Shown: piece after piece, positions 33,810-44,464 of the stretch
Layout of the letters: the number at the start of each line of letters is the position of its first letter
Position numbering within the stretch: position 1 is the first letter of the stretch
Origin: Shinella sp032095155
GTDB taxonomy: Bacteria > Pseudomonadota > Alphaproteobacteria > Rhizobiales > Rhizobiaceae
Length of the DNA stretch: 64,000 nt
Reading direction: 5' to 3'
Assembly (NCBI RefSeq): GCF_049199905.1
Contig: NZ_JBLZPK010000034.1
Coordinates: 124,001-188,000, forward strand
Translations under genes and position numbers: made by a program
Notes under the pieces: generated by a model
What the model was told of the DNA's origin: nothing
What the model saw: only the letters and a program-made list of their open reading frames with translations
The model's database searches: none

Positions 33810-34622
33810 TCAATCGACGAAGGCGCGCTCGATCACGAATTCGCCGGGCTTGTTGTTGGAGCCTTCAACGAGACCTGCCTCTTCCAGCAGCGCCTTGGTT
33901 TCCTTCAGCATCGCGGACGAACCGCAGATCATGCCGCGATCAACCGCCGGGTCGAAATGCGGTACGCCCAGATCGGCGAACATCTTGCCGTTCTTGATGA
34001 GGTCGGTGATGCGGCCCTGGAACGGGAAGTCTTCGCGCGTCACGGTCGCATAGTGGCGCAGCTTGTTGCCGACGACTTCGGCGAGGAATTCATGATTGCG
34101 GATTTCCTCGACGAGATCGAAGCCGTATTTCAGCTCCGACACTTCGCGGCAGGTATGCGTCAGGATGACCTCGTCGAACTTCTCATAGGTCTCCGGATCG
34201 CGCATCAGGCTGGCGAAGGGCGCAATGCCCGTGCCGGTCGAAAACATGTAGAGGCGCTTGCCGGGGGTGAGCGCGTCGAGCACCAGCGTACCGGTCGGCT
34301 TCTTGCGCATCAGCACGGTGTCGCCGGGCTTGATCTGCTGGAGATGCGAGGTCAGCGGGCCTTCCGGCACCTTGATCGAGAAGAATTCGAGTTCCTCGTC
34401 CCAGGACGGGCTGGCGATCGAATAGGCGCGGTAAACCGGCTTGTCACCGACCATCAGGCCGATCATCGCGAATTCGCCGGAGCGGAAGCGGAAGCTTTCC
34501 GGGCGCGTCATGCGGAAGCGGAACAGGCGATCCGTATAATGCTGCACGCTCGTCACCGTCTCGGCGAAAACACCGGCGGGGATGGCGGGCACGAATTCTT
34601 CGGTCTTGGCAGGTGCGTTCAT
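33810..34622 (-). CDS. fpr: Ferredoxin/flavodoxin-NADP reductase
   Basis: This 270-aa cytosolic flavoprotein moves electrons between NADPH and ferredoxin or flavodoxin. The FAD motif RAYSIASP lies near residue 75, the NADP loop STGTGIAPFASLMRD near residue 130, and MICGSSAMLKET near residue 230. The ATG at 34622 (MNAPAKTEEFVP) fits the family; the frame upstream is open but unconserved. It lies downstream of the sulfite reductase operon, separated by a terminator and ~220 bases containing its own promoter. It is a plausible electron donor for that sulfite reductase. Confidence 0.93.
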   Translation of the reverse strand: MNAPAKTEEFVPAIPAGVFAETVTSVQHYTDRLFRFRMTRPESFRFRSGEFAMIGLMVGDKPVYRAYSIASPSWDEELEFFSIKVPEGPLTSHLQQIKPGDTVLMRKKPTGTLVLDALTPGKRLYMFSTGTGIAPFASLMRDPETYEKFDEVILTHTCREVSELKYGFDLVEEIRNHEFLAEVVGNKLRHYATVTREDFPFQGRITDLIKNGKMFADLGVPHFDPAVDRGMICGSSAMLKETKALLEEAGLVEGSNNKPGEFVIERAFVD

Positions 34623-34827
34623 TTCGGGATCGATCCTGGCTGCGTCTGATAATCTTGACGATAGGCAGATATTACATGTGGAGCGCCAAAGGAAGGTATC
34701 CCGTTCCAATGCGCCGATTGGCCGCGCAATAGTTTGCCGCACGTGCAACTTTCCCGCAAAGCACGGCCCGCGTCCTTGACCTGACGCAAGACTACACCGC
34801 AATTGCGGCCTTTCGCCGGCGATCCCG

Positions 34828-34855
34828 CAAACCGGGCCTGAAATCAGGCCCGGCG
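34828..34855 (-). terminator. Terminator of the sulfite-reduction operon
   Basis: CCGGGCCTG pairs perfectly with CAGGCCCGG around AAAT, followed on the minus strand by TTTGCG. The stem includes the stop codon of the DUF934 gene. Confidence 0.65.
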
Positions 34856-35344
34856 GCGCCAGCTGTAGGAGCCGACGTCCTGCGAGGGACGCGCGGTCGG
34901 CTGGTAGTGGTTGTCGATGCCCGGCAAGCGGTTTTCCGCAAGACGCTTCAGCGCCGTCGCGTTGGTGACGGCGAAGCTGTCGATGCCACAGCGCAGCATC
35001 AGCGAGATTTGGTCGATCAGAACATCGCCGACCGCCCTCACCTCGCCTGCAAAATGTAACCGCGAGCGCAAGAGCGAGGCATGGCTGAAGGCACGGCCGT
35101 CGTTGAAGGCAGGGAAAGCGACCGCCACCAGCGCCAGCCGGTCGAGATGGCCTTCCAGCCTGCGCACGTCGTCGGCGGGGTTGATCAGCACACCGAGGCC
35201 CGTTTCGTCACCTTCGGCAACCTTCGCCAGGAAATGATCGAGGCCCAGGATCGCCTTCTCGTTCGAGCCGGCCTTGGTTTCCTCGGTTTCGATGATCCAG
35301 GGATCGTCGGTCACAAAGCCGGATTCGTTCCAGATTTTCGTCAT
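34844..35344 (-). CDS. DUF934-family protein linked to sulfite reduction
   Basis: This 166-aa cytosolic protein has the DUF934 pattern (GVLINPADDVRRLEGHLDRLALVAVAFPAFNDGRAFSHA; LLRSRLHFAGEVRAVGDVL). The family has no proven activity, but it is almost always encoded next to sulfite reductase (CysI) and often cysH, so a role as an assembly or electron-transfer partner is inferred. The ATG at 35344 is 13 bases after the reductase stop. No cysH follows here; the operon ends at the terminator overlapping its stop codon. Confidence 0.88.
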   Translation of the reverse strand: MTKIWNESGFVTDDPWIIETEETKAGSNEKAILGLDHFLAKVAEGDETGLGVLINPADDVRRLEGHLDRLALVAVAFPAFNDGRAFSHASLLRSRLHFAGEVRAVGDVLIDQISLMLRCGIDSFAVTNATALKRLAENRLPGIDNHYQPTARPSQDVGSYSWRRRA

Positions 35345-35357
35345 GTTTCAAAACTCC

Positions 35358-37031
<1,674 letters not shown>

Positions 37032-37041
37032 CTAAATTTCC

Positions 37042-37356
37042 TCAGGCGGCCGGGGCCGTCGCAACCAGGCCGGCATAGCCGACCGCATAGGGGATCGAAG
37101 GACCTTCGGCACGAATGCGCTCGCGCATGCGCAGCGGCCGGAGAACACCATCGACGTCTTCGACATCAACGACGTTCACGTCAACCACCTTGTTGTCGGC
37201 GAAGGCCTGCTTGCCGGTGGCTTCCAGGGCCTCGACGGCTTCCTTATGGCGCGCGACGAAGGCGGCCTGCAAGGATTCGTTCCAGGTGCCGGCGGCATCC
37301 AGCCAGACGGAAATGCCGTCGGAAAGGCGATTGGCTGTCAGAACCTTGTCGGCCAT
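37042..37356 (-). CDS. DUF2849-family protein in the sulfite-reduction operon
   Basis: This 104-aa small cytosolic protein matches DUF2849, a family of short alphaproteobacterial proteins found between cysG and cysI. It begins MADKVLTANRLSDGISVWLD and contains a Val/Asp-rich strand (VVDVNVVDVEDVDG). The function is unknown; its fixed position suggests help in reductase assembly or activity. The ATG at 37356 is separated from the cysG stop by one base. Confidence 0.85.
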   Translation of the reverse strand: MADKVLTANRLSDGISVWLDAAGTWNESLQAAFVARHKEAVEALEATGKQAFADNKVVDVNVVDVEDVDGVLRPLRMRERIRAEGPSIPYAVGYAGLVATAPAA

Positions 37357-37357
37357 G

Positions 37358-38797
37358 TCATGCTCCCAGTGCTGCTGTGTCGCGAACCGTCTGCCGGATG
37401 GCAAGCGGTTCGGAATGTTCGAAATTGGCGCCCGCAACCGCGTCGCCGATGATAACCATGACCGGGCCGGACAGTTCGTCGCGGTGTTCGAGGCCCGGAA
37501 GATCCTTGAGCGTGCCGTGCAGCAGGCGCTTTTCGCGGCGGCTGGCGTTTTCGACGACGGCGACGGTCGTCTCGTCCGGCAGGCCGGCTTCCATCAGCCG
37601 TGCGGCAACGGAGGCGGCGACCGAGCGGCCCATATAGACGGCGACGGTGGCGCCGGAAATCGCAAGGCGTGCCCAATCCGGCAGCACGGAGCCCGTGAGG
37701 TCGTGGCCCGTCGTGAAGACGAGCGAGGAGGCAACGCCGCGCAACGTCAGCGGCAGTTCGAAATCCGCGGCGGCGGCAAAGGCGGAGGTAATGCCCGGCA
37801 CGACCTCATAGGTGACGCCCGCCTGGCGCAGCGCCGCCATTTCCTCGCCCGCGCGGCCATAGACCAGCGGATCGCCGGATTTCAGGCGCACGACGCGCTT
37901 GCCCGACTTGCCGAGTTCGACGAGCAGGTCGTTGATCTCGTCCTGGGATTTGGAGTGGCAACCCTTGCGCTTGCCGACCGAAAGGCGCTCGGCATCGCGG
38001 CGGCCCATATCGACAATGGCCTGCGGCACCAGCGCATCGAACACGATGACATCGGCTTCCATCATCACGCGCTGGGCGCGCAGCGTCAGCAGGTCCTCGG
38101 CGCCCGGACCGGCGCCGACGAGCCAAACATGGCCGGCGGCCTTGCCCTGCGCGTTGAGTAGCGTATCGGCGGTGTGGCGGGCCAGCGCAATATCGCCATT
38201 GTTGACGGCATCGGCGACCGCGCCCTGAAAGAAACGGCGCCAGAAGACACGGCGCGTCACGCCGCGCGGCAGGATATGGTCGACGGCCTCGCGATAACCG
38301 TTGGCAAGGCTTGCAAGGCGGCCGAGCGACGGCGACAGGATTTGATCAACCTGCGCGCGGATCATCTGCGCCAGAACGGGGCCAGCCCCTTCCGTGCCGA
38401 TGGCGACGGCGACAGGCGCACGATTGACGAGCGCCGGCGTGAAGAAATCGCAGTGGTCGGGCTGATCGACGGCGTTGACCGGAATGCGCAGCGCGCGTGC
38501 GGCCTTCGAAATGGCGCGGTCAGCGGCGGCATCGCCCGTTGCCGCAAAAACCAGCGTGGCCGCGGCGATCGCTTCCTTCGAAAACGGCGCGCGGACCAGC
38601 GTCAGCCCCTTGTCAGCGATGAAACGGGCAAAATCCGCTTCCGGCGCTTCGGCCAGAACGACGATCCGGGCATCCGTGTTGAACAGCAGACGGGCCTTGG
38701 CGAAGGCCTCGTCGCCTTCGCCCACGACAACGACCGTCCTGCCGCTGACGCGGAAGAACGCCGGGAATGTCGAAAGCTTCTGCTGTGCCTCGGTCAT
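37358..38797 (-). CDS. cysG: Sirohaem synthase (multifunctional CysG)
   Basis: This 479-aa trifunctional enzyme makes sirohaem from uroporphyrinogen III. The N-terminal precorrin-2 dehydrogenase/ferrochelatase part has an NAD-binding stretch (VVVVGEGDEAFAKARLL, residues ~22-38). The C-terminal SAM-dependent methyltransferase starts near residue 240 (VWLVGAGPGAEDLLTLRA) and includes VVRLKSGDPLVYGRAGEE. It supplies the cofactor for the sulfite reductase two genes downstream and is first in that operon. The 173 bases to the divergent deaminase gene hold its promoter; no riboswitch is recognisable. The ATG at 38797 fits the family N-terminus. Confidence 0.94.
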   Translation of the reverse strand: MTEAQQKLSTFPAFFRVSGRTVVVVGEGDEAFAKARLLFNTDARIVVLAEAPEADFARFIADKGLTLVRAPFSKEAIAAATLVFAATGDAAADRAISKAARALRIPVNAVDQPDHCDFFTPALVNRAPVAVAIGTEGAGPVLAQMIRAQVDQILSPSLGRLASLANGYREAVDHILPRGVTRRVFWRRFFQGAVADAVNNGDIALARHTADTLLNAQGKAAGHVWLVGAGPGAEDLLTLRAQRVMMEADVIVFDALVPQAIVDMGRRDAERLSVGKRKGCHSKSQDEINDLLVELGKSGKRVVRLKSGDPLVYGRAGEEMAALRQAGVTYEVVPGITSAFAAAADFELPLTLRGVASSLVFTTGHDLTGSVLPDWARLAISGATVAVYMGRSVAASVAARLMEAGLPDETTVAVVENASRREKRLLHGTLKDLPGLEHRDELSGPVMVIIGDAVAGANFEHSEPLAIRQTVRDTAALGA

Positions 38798-38970
38798 GAT
38801 CTGGTCCGGTTGAAGTGTGCGCACTATCGCGAAAAACGACAAGAAACAAAAGAAACAGAAATTCCAATGGCCTCGAAGGGGCGTATTGTTTTGCTCTGCG
38901 ACCCGGCATTTTGAGCATAAGTCACCGGGCGGTCTTGCCTGTCCGCCCGGCCGCCCGGTAAGGATGCCGC

Positions 38971-39582
<612 letters not shown>

Positions 39583-39589
39583 GAGTGCC

Positions 39590-40441
39590 ATGCAGCCGAG
39601 CCGCGACATCGAGCGCCTGATCGAGATCATGGAGGCCCTGCGCCAGCCGGAAACCGGCTGCCCCTGGGACGTGGTCCAGACCTTCGAGACGATCAAGCCC
39701 TATACGATCGAGGAGGCCTATGAGGTCGCCGACGCGATCGAGCGCAACGACATGGACGACCTCTGCGAGGAACTCGGAGACTTGCTTCTGCAGGTCGTGT
39801 TCCATGCAAGGATGGCGGAGGAGCGGGGCGACTTCGATTTCGGCAGCGTCGTTGAGGCGGTGACGCGCAAGATGATCCGTCGCCACCCGCATGTCTTCGC
39901 CCGTTCGGATGCGGATACGCCCGAGGCCGTGAAGCTGCAATGGGATGCGATCAAGCAGGCCGAAAAGCGCGAGCGCAAGGAGCGGCGTGCCAAACGCGGC
40001 CTGCCGGAGGATCCGCTGCGCGGCCATCTCGGCTCCGTGCAGCGCTCCTTCCCGGCCCTTGTCGAGGCGCTGAAACTTCAGGAGCGGGCAGCGAAGGTCG
40101 GTTTCGACTGGTCGGAGCCGGCGCCGATCCTCGACAAGATCGAGGAAGAAATCGGCGAGCTGCGCGAAGCCCTGCGCTACGATGATCCCAAGGCTGTCGC
40201 CGATGAACTTGGCGACCTCATCTTCGCACTGGTCAATATCGGTCGCCATGTCGGCGCCGATCCGGAAATGGCGCTGCGCGGCACGAACACCAAGTTCCGC
40301 AACCGCTTCTCGCATATCGAGGACAGCCTCGCAGCCAATGGCGAAAGCCTGGAGGCGGCGACGCTGGAGCGCATGGAAGAGCTGTGGCAGGCTGCCAAGC
40401 AGATCGAGCGCAGTCTGGGTAACGCAACGTCAGCAGACTGA
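39590..40441 (+). CDS. mazG: Nucleoside triphosphate pyrophosphohydrolase MazG
   Basis: This 283-aa protein has two MazG domains. The first holds the metal-binding ExxE/ExxD series in PYTIEEAYEVADAIE and LCEELGDLLLQVVFHARMA (residues ~44-80). The second has EEIGELREAL and DELGDLIFALVNIGRH (residues ~186-225). It hydrolyses noncanonical NTPs to NMP and pyrophosphate. It is co-oriented with the deaminase gene and converges on hflX with only 7 bases between stops. Confidence 0.95.
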   Translation: MQPSRDIERLIEIMEALRQPETGCPWDVVQTFETIKPYTIEEAYEVADAIERNDMDDLCEELGDLLLQVVFHARMAEERGDFDFGSVVEAVTRKMIRRHPHVFARSDADTPEAVKLQWDAIKQAEKRERKERRAKRGLPEDPLRGHLGSVQRSFPALVEALKLQERAAKVGFDWSEPAPILDKIEEEIGELREALRYDDPKAVADELGDLIFALVNIGRHVGADPEMALRGTNTKFRNRFSHIEDSLAANGESLEAATLERMEELWQAAKQIERSLGNATSAD

Positions 40442-40448
40442 CGCCGCG

Positions 40449-41768
40449 TTAGCGCTCCCAATCCTCACGCGCCACCCTGCCACCGATGCCGAGGCGGCGA
40501 TCGAGTTCGGCGGCTTCGGTTTCCGTCAGCCGCAGCTCCAGCCGCACATTGCCGTCTTCGAGGTCCTCGCGGGCGTCGACGATCGAGTGATCGTAGATCC
40601 ACGGCAGCAATTGCAGCTGCATGACCGGCACAGTGATATCGCGATCGACCAGCACACCGGAAAGACGCTGGTTGATTTCCGAGAGCAGCGCATCGACGCC
40701 CTCGCCCGAAATCGCGGAGACGGCGATCACGTTCGGCTGCGTCTCGGCCTTCTGCACCAGCGCGTCCCGCGCCTCTGGCTCCAGCCGGTCGATCTTGTTC
40801 CAGACTTCGAGGATGCGCTCCGCGCCGTCCTTCTCGTCGATGCCGAGATCGGTCAAGATACGCAGCACATCGGACGACTGTGCGCCATTGTCCGGGTCGG
40901 ACATGTCACGAACATGCAGGATCAAATCGGCTTCCAGCACCTCTTCCAGCGTCGCGCGGAAGGCGGCGACGAGGTGGGTCGGCAGATCCGAGATGAAGCC
41001 CACGGTGTCGGACAGGATGACGGTGCGGCCCTGCGGCAGCTTCATGCGGCGCAGCGTCGGGTCGAGCGTGGCGAAGAGCATGTCTTCGGCCAGCACACCG
41101 GCGCCGGTGATGCGGTTGAACAGCGTCGACTTGCCGGCATTGGTATAGCCGACGAGCGCCACGATCGGATGCGGCACCTTCTTGCGCTTGGAGCGGTGCA
41201 GCTGGCGGGTGCGGCGCACCTGCTCCAGCTCGCGCTCCAGCTTGACGATCTTGTCCTGCAACAGGCGGCGGTCGGCTTCGATCTGCGTTTCACCGGGGCC
41301 GCCCATGAAGCCCGCACCACCGCGCTGGCGTTCAAGGTGGGTCCAGCTGCGCACGAGGCGGCCCTTCTGGTAATTCAGATGCGCAAGCTCGACCTGCAAC
41401 GTGCCTTCCTTGGTGGAGGCGCGGCGGCCGAAGATTTCCAGAATGAGGCCCGTGCGGTCGATGACCTTGGCGTTCCACTCCTTCTCGAGATTGCGCTGCT
41501 GCACCGGCGTCAGCGGATGATCGACGATGACGAGGCCGGCATCGTGTTCATCGAGCGCGGCCTTGATCTCCTCTATCTTGCCGCTGCCGAGCAGCGTGCC
41601 GGGCTTCGGCTGGCTGACGGGCACAAGCATCGAGGCAACGATGGTGAGGTCGATGGCGCGCGCGAGACCGACAGCCTCCTCGAGGCGGGCCTCGTCGGAG
41701 CGCGTCACGACGGTCGGATCCGGCTTCGTGCGCCCCTTCAGGACGGGGGCGATGACGATAGCGCGCAT
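40449..41768 (-). CDS. hflX: Ribosome-associated GTPase HflX
   Basis: This 439-aa protein has the HflX N-terminal nucleotide-binding part with the glycine-rich helical hairpin (GPGETQIEADRRLL), then a G domain: G1 GYTNAGKST near residue 210, G3 DTVGFISDLPTHL, G4 NKID. It rescues stalled ribosomes under stress. The start is uncertain: ATG 41768 has a weak site, and the frame stays open back through the hfq stop, with a possible ATT start near 41830. It lies 77 bases after hfq, the classical hfq-hflX pair. Confidence 0.93.
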   Translation of the reverse strand: MRAIVIAPVLKGRTKPDPTVVTRSDEARLEEAVGLARAIDLTIVASMLVPVSQPKPGTLLGSGKIEEIKAALDEHDAGLVIVDHPLTPVQQRNLEKEWNAKVIDRTGLILEIFGRRASTKEGTLQVELAHLNYQKGRLVRSWTHLERQRGGAGFMGGPGETQIEADRRLLQDKIVKLERELEQVRRTRQLHRSKRKKVPHPIVALVGYTNAGKSTLFNRITGAGVLAEDMLFATLDPTLRRMKLPQGRTVILSDTVGFISDLPTHLVAAFRATLEEVLEADLILHVRDMSDPDNGAQSSDVLRILTDLGIDEKDGAERILEVWNKIDRLEPEARDALVQKAETQPNVIAVSAISGEGVDALLSEINQRLSGVLVDRDITVPVMQLQLLPWIYDHSIVDAREDLEDGNVRLELRLTETEAAELDRRLGIGGRVAREDWER

Positions 41769-41845
41769 GTCGTCCCGGCGTTTTTCGACGTCCGGGACGA
41801 TGGAATCCTTGGATGAATCAGATTTTTTAATGGTCTTGGGTCCTG

Positions 41846-42088
41846 TCAGGAGCCGCTTTCCTCGGTCTCGAACATCTGCAGCGGCTGGCCGGGCATGATG
41901 GTCGAGATCGCGTGCTTGTACACGAGCTGCGAGTGACCGTCGCGACGGAGCAGCACGCAGAAATTGTCGAAGGAGGTGACAACCCCGGTCAGCTTGACCC
42001 CGTTGATGAGAAAGATCGTAAGAGAAATCTTTTGCTTGCGAACGGTATTAAGAAAAAGATCCTGCAGGTTCTGAGAACGTTCCGCCAT
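41846..42088 (-). CDS. hfq: RNA chaperone Hfq
   Basis: This is an 80-aa Sm-like protein forming a hexamer that pairs sRNAs with mRNAs. Sm1 (QDLFLNTVRKQKISLTIFLINGVKLTG) and Sm2 (VYKHAISTIMPG) are intact, including the YKH signature. The C-terminal tail is short, as in alphaproteobacteria. Rhizobial Hfq is needed for nif control and many sRNAs, and a candidate sRNA is encoded in this window. It precedes hflX and follows the aminotransferase gene by 99 bases. Confidence 0.98.
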   Translation of the reverse strand: MAERSQNLQDLFLNTVRKQKISLTIFLINGVKLTGVVTSFDNFCVLLRRDGHSQLVYKHAISTIMPGQPLQMFETEESGS

Positions 42089-42187
42089 CGCGCCGCTTCT
42101 TTCTGATTGCCGGCCCTTGAGACCGGTTGAATGAAATAAATTGCCCCCAGGCCCGACAGCAAATGTGTCGGACCGTCGATTTTGGTA

Positions 42188-43051
42188 TCAAATCACAGTC
42201 TTCTCCGCAACGGCGAAAAAAGCATCCCTGATTTTCTGCGCCGTCATGCCGGGATGGCCGTTGGCGATGCTGTGTCCGTCGATGGAGACAACCGGCAGAC
42301 AGATGGTCGTGGCCCCGGTGATGAAAACCTCGCGCGCTTCGAGCATTTCCGTCACCGAAAAGCGCCGTTCCTCAACCGCAATCCCAAGTTTTTCCGCCAC
42401 ATCCATCACGGTGGTGCGGGTGATGCCCTTGAGGATCGCGTGGTCGGCCGGGCGCGTCACCAGCACTCCGGCCTTGTCGACGATCCACAGGTTCGTTGCG
42501 CCGCCCTCGGTGACGTTGCCGTCCTGATCGACGAAAATCGCCTCCTGCGCGGCCGCCTCCTTCGCCTGCTGGCGGGCCAGCACGTTCGGCAGCAGGCCGA
42601 CGGTCTTGATATCCACCCTGCCCCAGCGATCGTCCGGCACGGTCATCGCCTTGATGCCGGCAGCGTATTTCGCCGCATTGATCGCCGGGTTTAGGCTTTT
42701 CGCCGTGACGATGAGCGACGCCCGCACCTCGGGCGACGGAAACACATGATCGCGCCGGGCGACGCCGCGCGAGATCTGGAGATAGACCATGCCGTTGACG
42801 ACGCGGTTGCGGCGCAAGACCTCGCGCATGATCCCAACGAGGGCCGCGCGGCTCATCGGCGGACGGATGCGGATTTCGCCAAGCGAACGATCGAGCCGGT
42901 CGAGATGGCGCGTCAGGTCGACGATGAACCCCTTCTGCACTTGGCAGACTTCATAGACCGCATCGCCGAAGACCAGGCCCCGATCCTCAATGGAGACCGC
43001 AGCATCGGCATGGCGGACATAGCGGCCGTTGACATAGGCAAAGCGCGGCAT
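42188..43051 (-). CDS. D-amino-acid aminotransferase-like PLP enzyme (class IV)
   Basis: This 287-aa fold-type IV aminotransferase shows the opening YVNGRYVRHADAAVSIEDRG, the phosphate-pocket block ILKGITRTTVMD and the DIKTVGLLPNVLARQ segment carrying the PLP lysine (~150). It resembles D-alanine aminotransferase more than branched-chain IlvE, but specificity cannot be read safely. AGGA lies 6 bases before the ATG at 43051. It follows trkA by 7 bases and precedes hfq, the usual rhizobial order. Confidence 0.9.
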   Translation of the reverse strand: MPRFAYVNGRYVRHADAAVSIEDRGLVFGDAVYEVCQVQKGFIVDLTRHLDRLDRSLGEIRIRPPMSRAALVGIMREVLRRNRVVNGMVYLQISRGVARRDHVFPSPEVRASLIVTAKSLNPAINAAKYAAGIKAMTVPDDRWGRVDIKTVGLLPNVLARQQAKEAAAQEAIFVDQDGNVTEGGATNLWIVDKAGVLVTRPADHAILKGITRTTVMDVAEKLGIAVEERRFSVTEMLEAREVFITGATTICLPVVSIDGHSIANGHPGMTAQKIRDAFFAVAEKTVI

Positions 43052-43058
43052 AGGGATC

Positions 43059-44435
43059 CTAAAAATATTGGATGCTGACGCGGAACAGCTGTTCGACATG
43101 GCGCACGGCAGCGGCTGCCGCAAAGAGCACCACCCGGTCCTTCGCCTTGATCTTGGTGTTTCCATCAGGCCGGATCACCGTCTTGTCGCGATAGATGGCA
43201 CCGATGCGGATACCGGGCGGCAGTTCGATATCGCGCAGCGGCTTGCCGACGAGTGGCGATGTTTCCAGCGCCTCGGCCTCGATCACTTCCGCAGAGCCCT
43301 TCTGCACCGCATAGACGGAGCGGATACGGCCCTTGCGGACGTGCTGGAGGATGCCTGAGATCGTCACGGCGCGCGGATTGATGCTCGCATCGATGCCGAG
43401 CGTCTTGGTGAAATCCTGATAGCTGGGATCGTTGATCAGAACGAGGTTCTGCTTGCAGCCGAGGCGCTTGGCCATGACGCTGCCGAGAATGTTGATCTGG
43501 TCGTTGTTGGTGAGCGCGACGACAAGGTCGGCATCCTGGATATCCGCCTGCAACAGCATCTTCTGATCGAGCGCCGAGCCATGCAGAACCACGGTGTTGC
43601 GCAGCTTGTCGGCAACAAGAACCGCCCGCTCGCGATCGCTCTCGATGATCTTCAACCGCGTCTTCGGCTGGTAGTCCTCGATGGCCTTGGCGACGAAATA
43701 GCCGATATTGCCACCACCGGCGATGACGATGCGTGCCGCCTCCTGCTCTTCATGGCCGAAGAGCGCGAGCGTGCGCCGCACATGCCCCTTGTCGCAGACC
43801 ACATAGGCGAGATCACCGGAATGCAGCTGGTCGGAGGAATTCGGCACGGTCAGCTTGCCGTTGGAAAAGATGCCGGTGACGGTCGCATTGAGGTCCGGGA
43901 AGAGTTCGCTGAGCTGCTTCAGCGGCGTCTCGACGACAGGGCAATCCTCCATACACTCGATCGCCACCATGACGATGCGGTCGTCCGCAAAGCGCACGAC
44001 ATCGGTCGCACCGGGGAAAGAGATGCGCCGCAGCACCATCTTGCCGACCTCCACCTCCGGCGAGATGGTGACGTCGATGGGCATGTTTTCGCGCGAGAAC
44101 AGGTCGGAATATTCCGGGGCCAGATAGCTCTGCGCGCGGATGCGGGCGATCTTGGTCGGCACGTTGAACAGCGAATGGGCGACCTGGCAGGCGACCATGT
44201 TGATCTCGTCGAACAGGGTCACGGCGATCAGCATGTCCGCCTGGTCGGCGCCCGCCTTGGCCAGCACCTCCGGATGCGCGCCATGGCCGATGACGCCGCT
44301 GACATCGAGCGTCTCGGTGATGGCCGAGATCAGCGATGGCTGCGTGTCGATGACGGATACGTCGTTGCCCTCTTCCGAGAGCCGCTCGGCAATACCGTAG
44401 CCGACGCGTCCGGCGCCGCAGATGATGACCTTCAT
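43059..44435 (-). CDS. trkA: Trk potassium uptake system NAD-binding protein TrkA
   Basis: This 458-aa cytosolic regulator of the Trk K+ channel has two RCK repeats. Rossmann motif GAGRVGYGIAERL lies at residues 7-19 and GGGNIGYFVAKAI near residue 240, each followed by a TrkA_C domain. The ATG at 44435 is 29 bases after the ntrX stop. The membrane partner TrkH is not in the window. Confidence 0.96.
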   Translation of the reverse strand: MKVIICGAGRVGYGIAERLSEEGNDVSVIDTQPSLISAITETLDVSGVIGHGAHPEVLAKAGADQADMLIAVTLFDEINMVACQVAHSLFNVPTKIARIRAQSYLAPEYSDLFSRENMPIDVTISPEVEVGKMVLRRISFPGATDVVRFADDRIVMVAIECMEDCPVVETPLKQLSELFPDLNATVTGIFSNGKLTVPNSSDQLHSGDLAYVVCDKGHVRRTLALFGHEEQEAARIVIAGGGNIGYFVAKAIEDYQPKTRLKIIESDRERAVLVADKLRNTVVLHGSALDQKMLLQADIQDADLVVALTNNDQINILGSVMAKRLGCKQNLVLINDPSYQDFTKTLGIDASINPRAVTISGILQHVRKGRIRSVYAVQKGSAEVIEAEALETSPLVGKPLRDIELPPGIRIGAIYRDKTVIRPDGNTKIKAKDRVVLFAAAAAVRHVEQLFRVSIQYF

Positions 44436-44464
44436 GCCCTAGAATCCCTCAATCCCCGGGCGCC

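Noticed and set aside
32992..33813. Minus-strand open frame running through the N gap
   Set aside because: It depends on undetermined bases being open and is antisense to the GntR gene.
38798..38970. Riboswitch or cysteine-control element before cysG
   Set aside because: No SAM or cobalamin riboswitch structure could be recognised; the region is only T/C-rich on the cysG strand.
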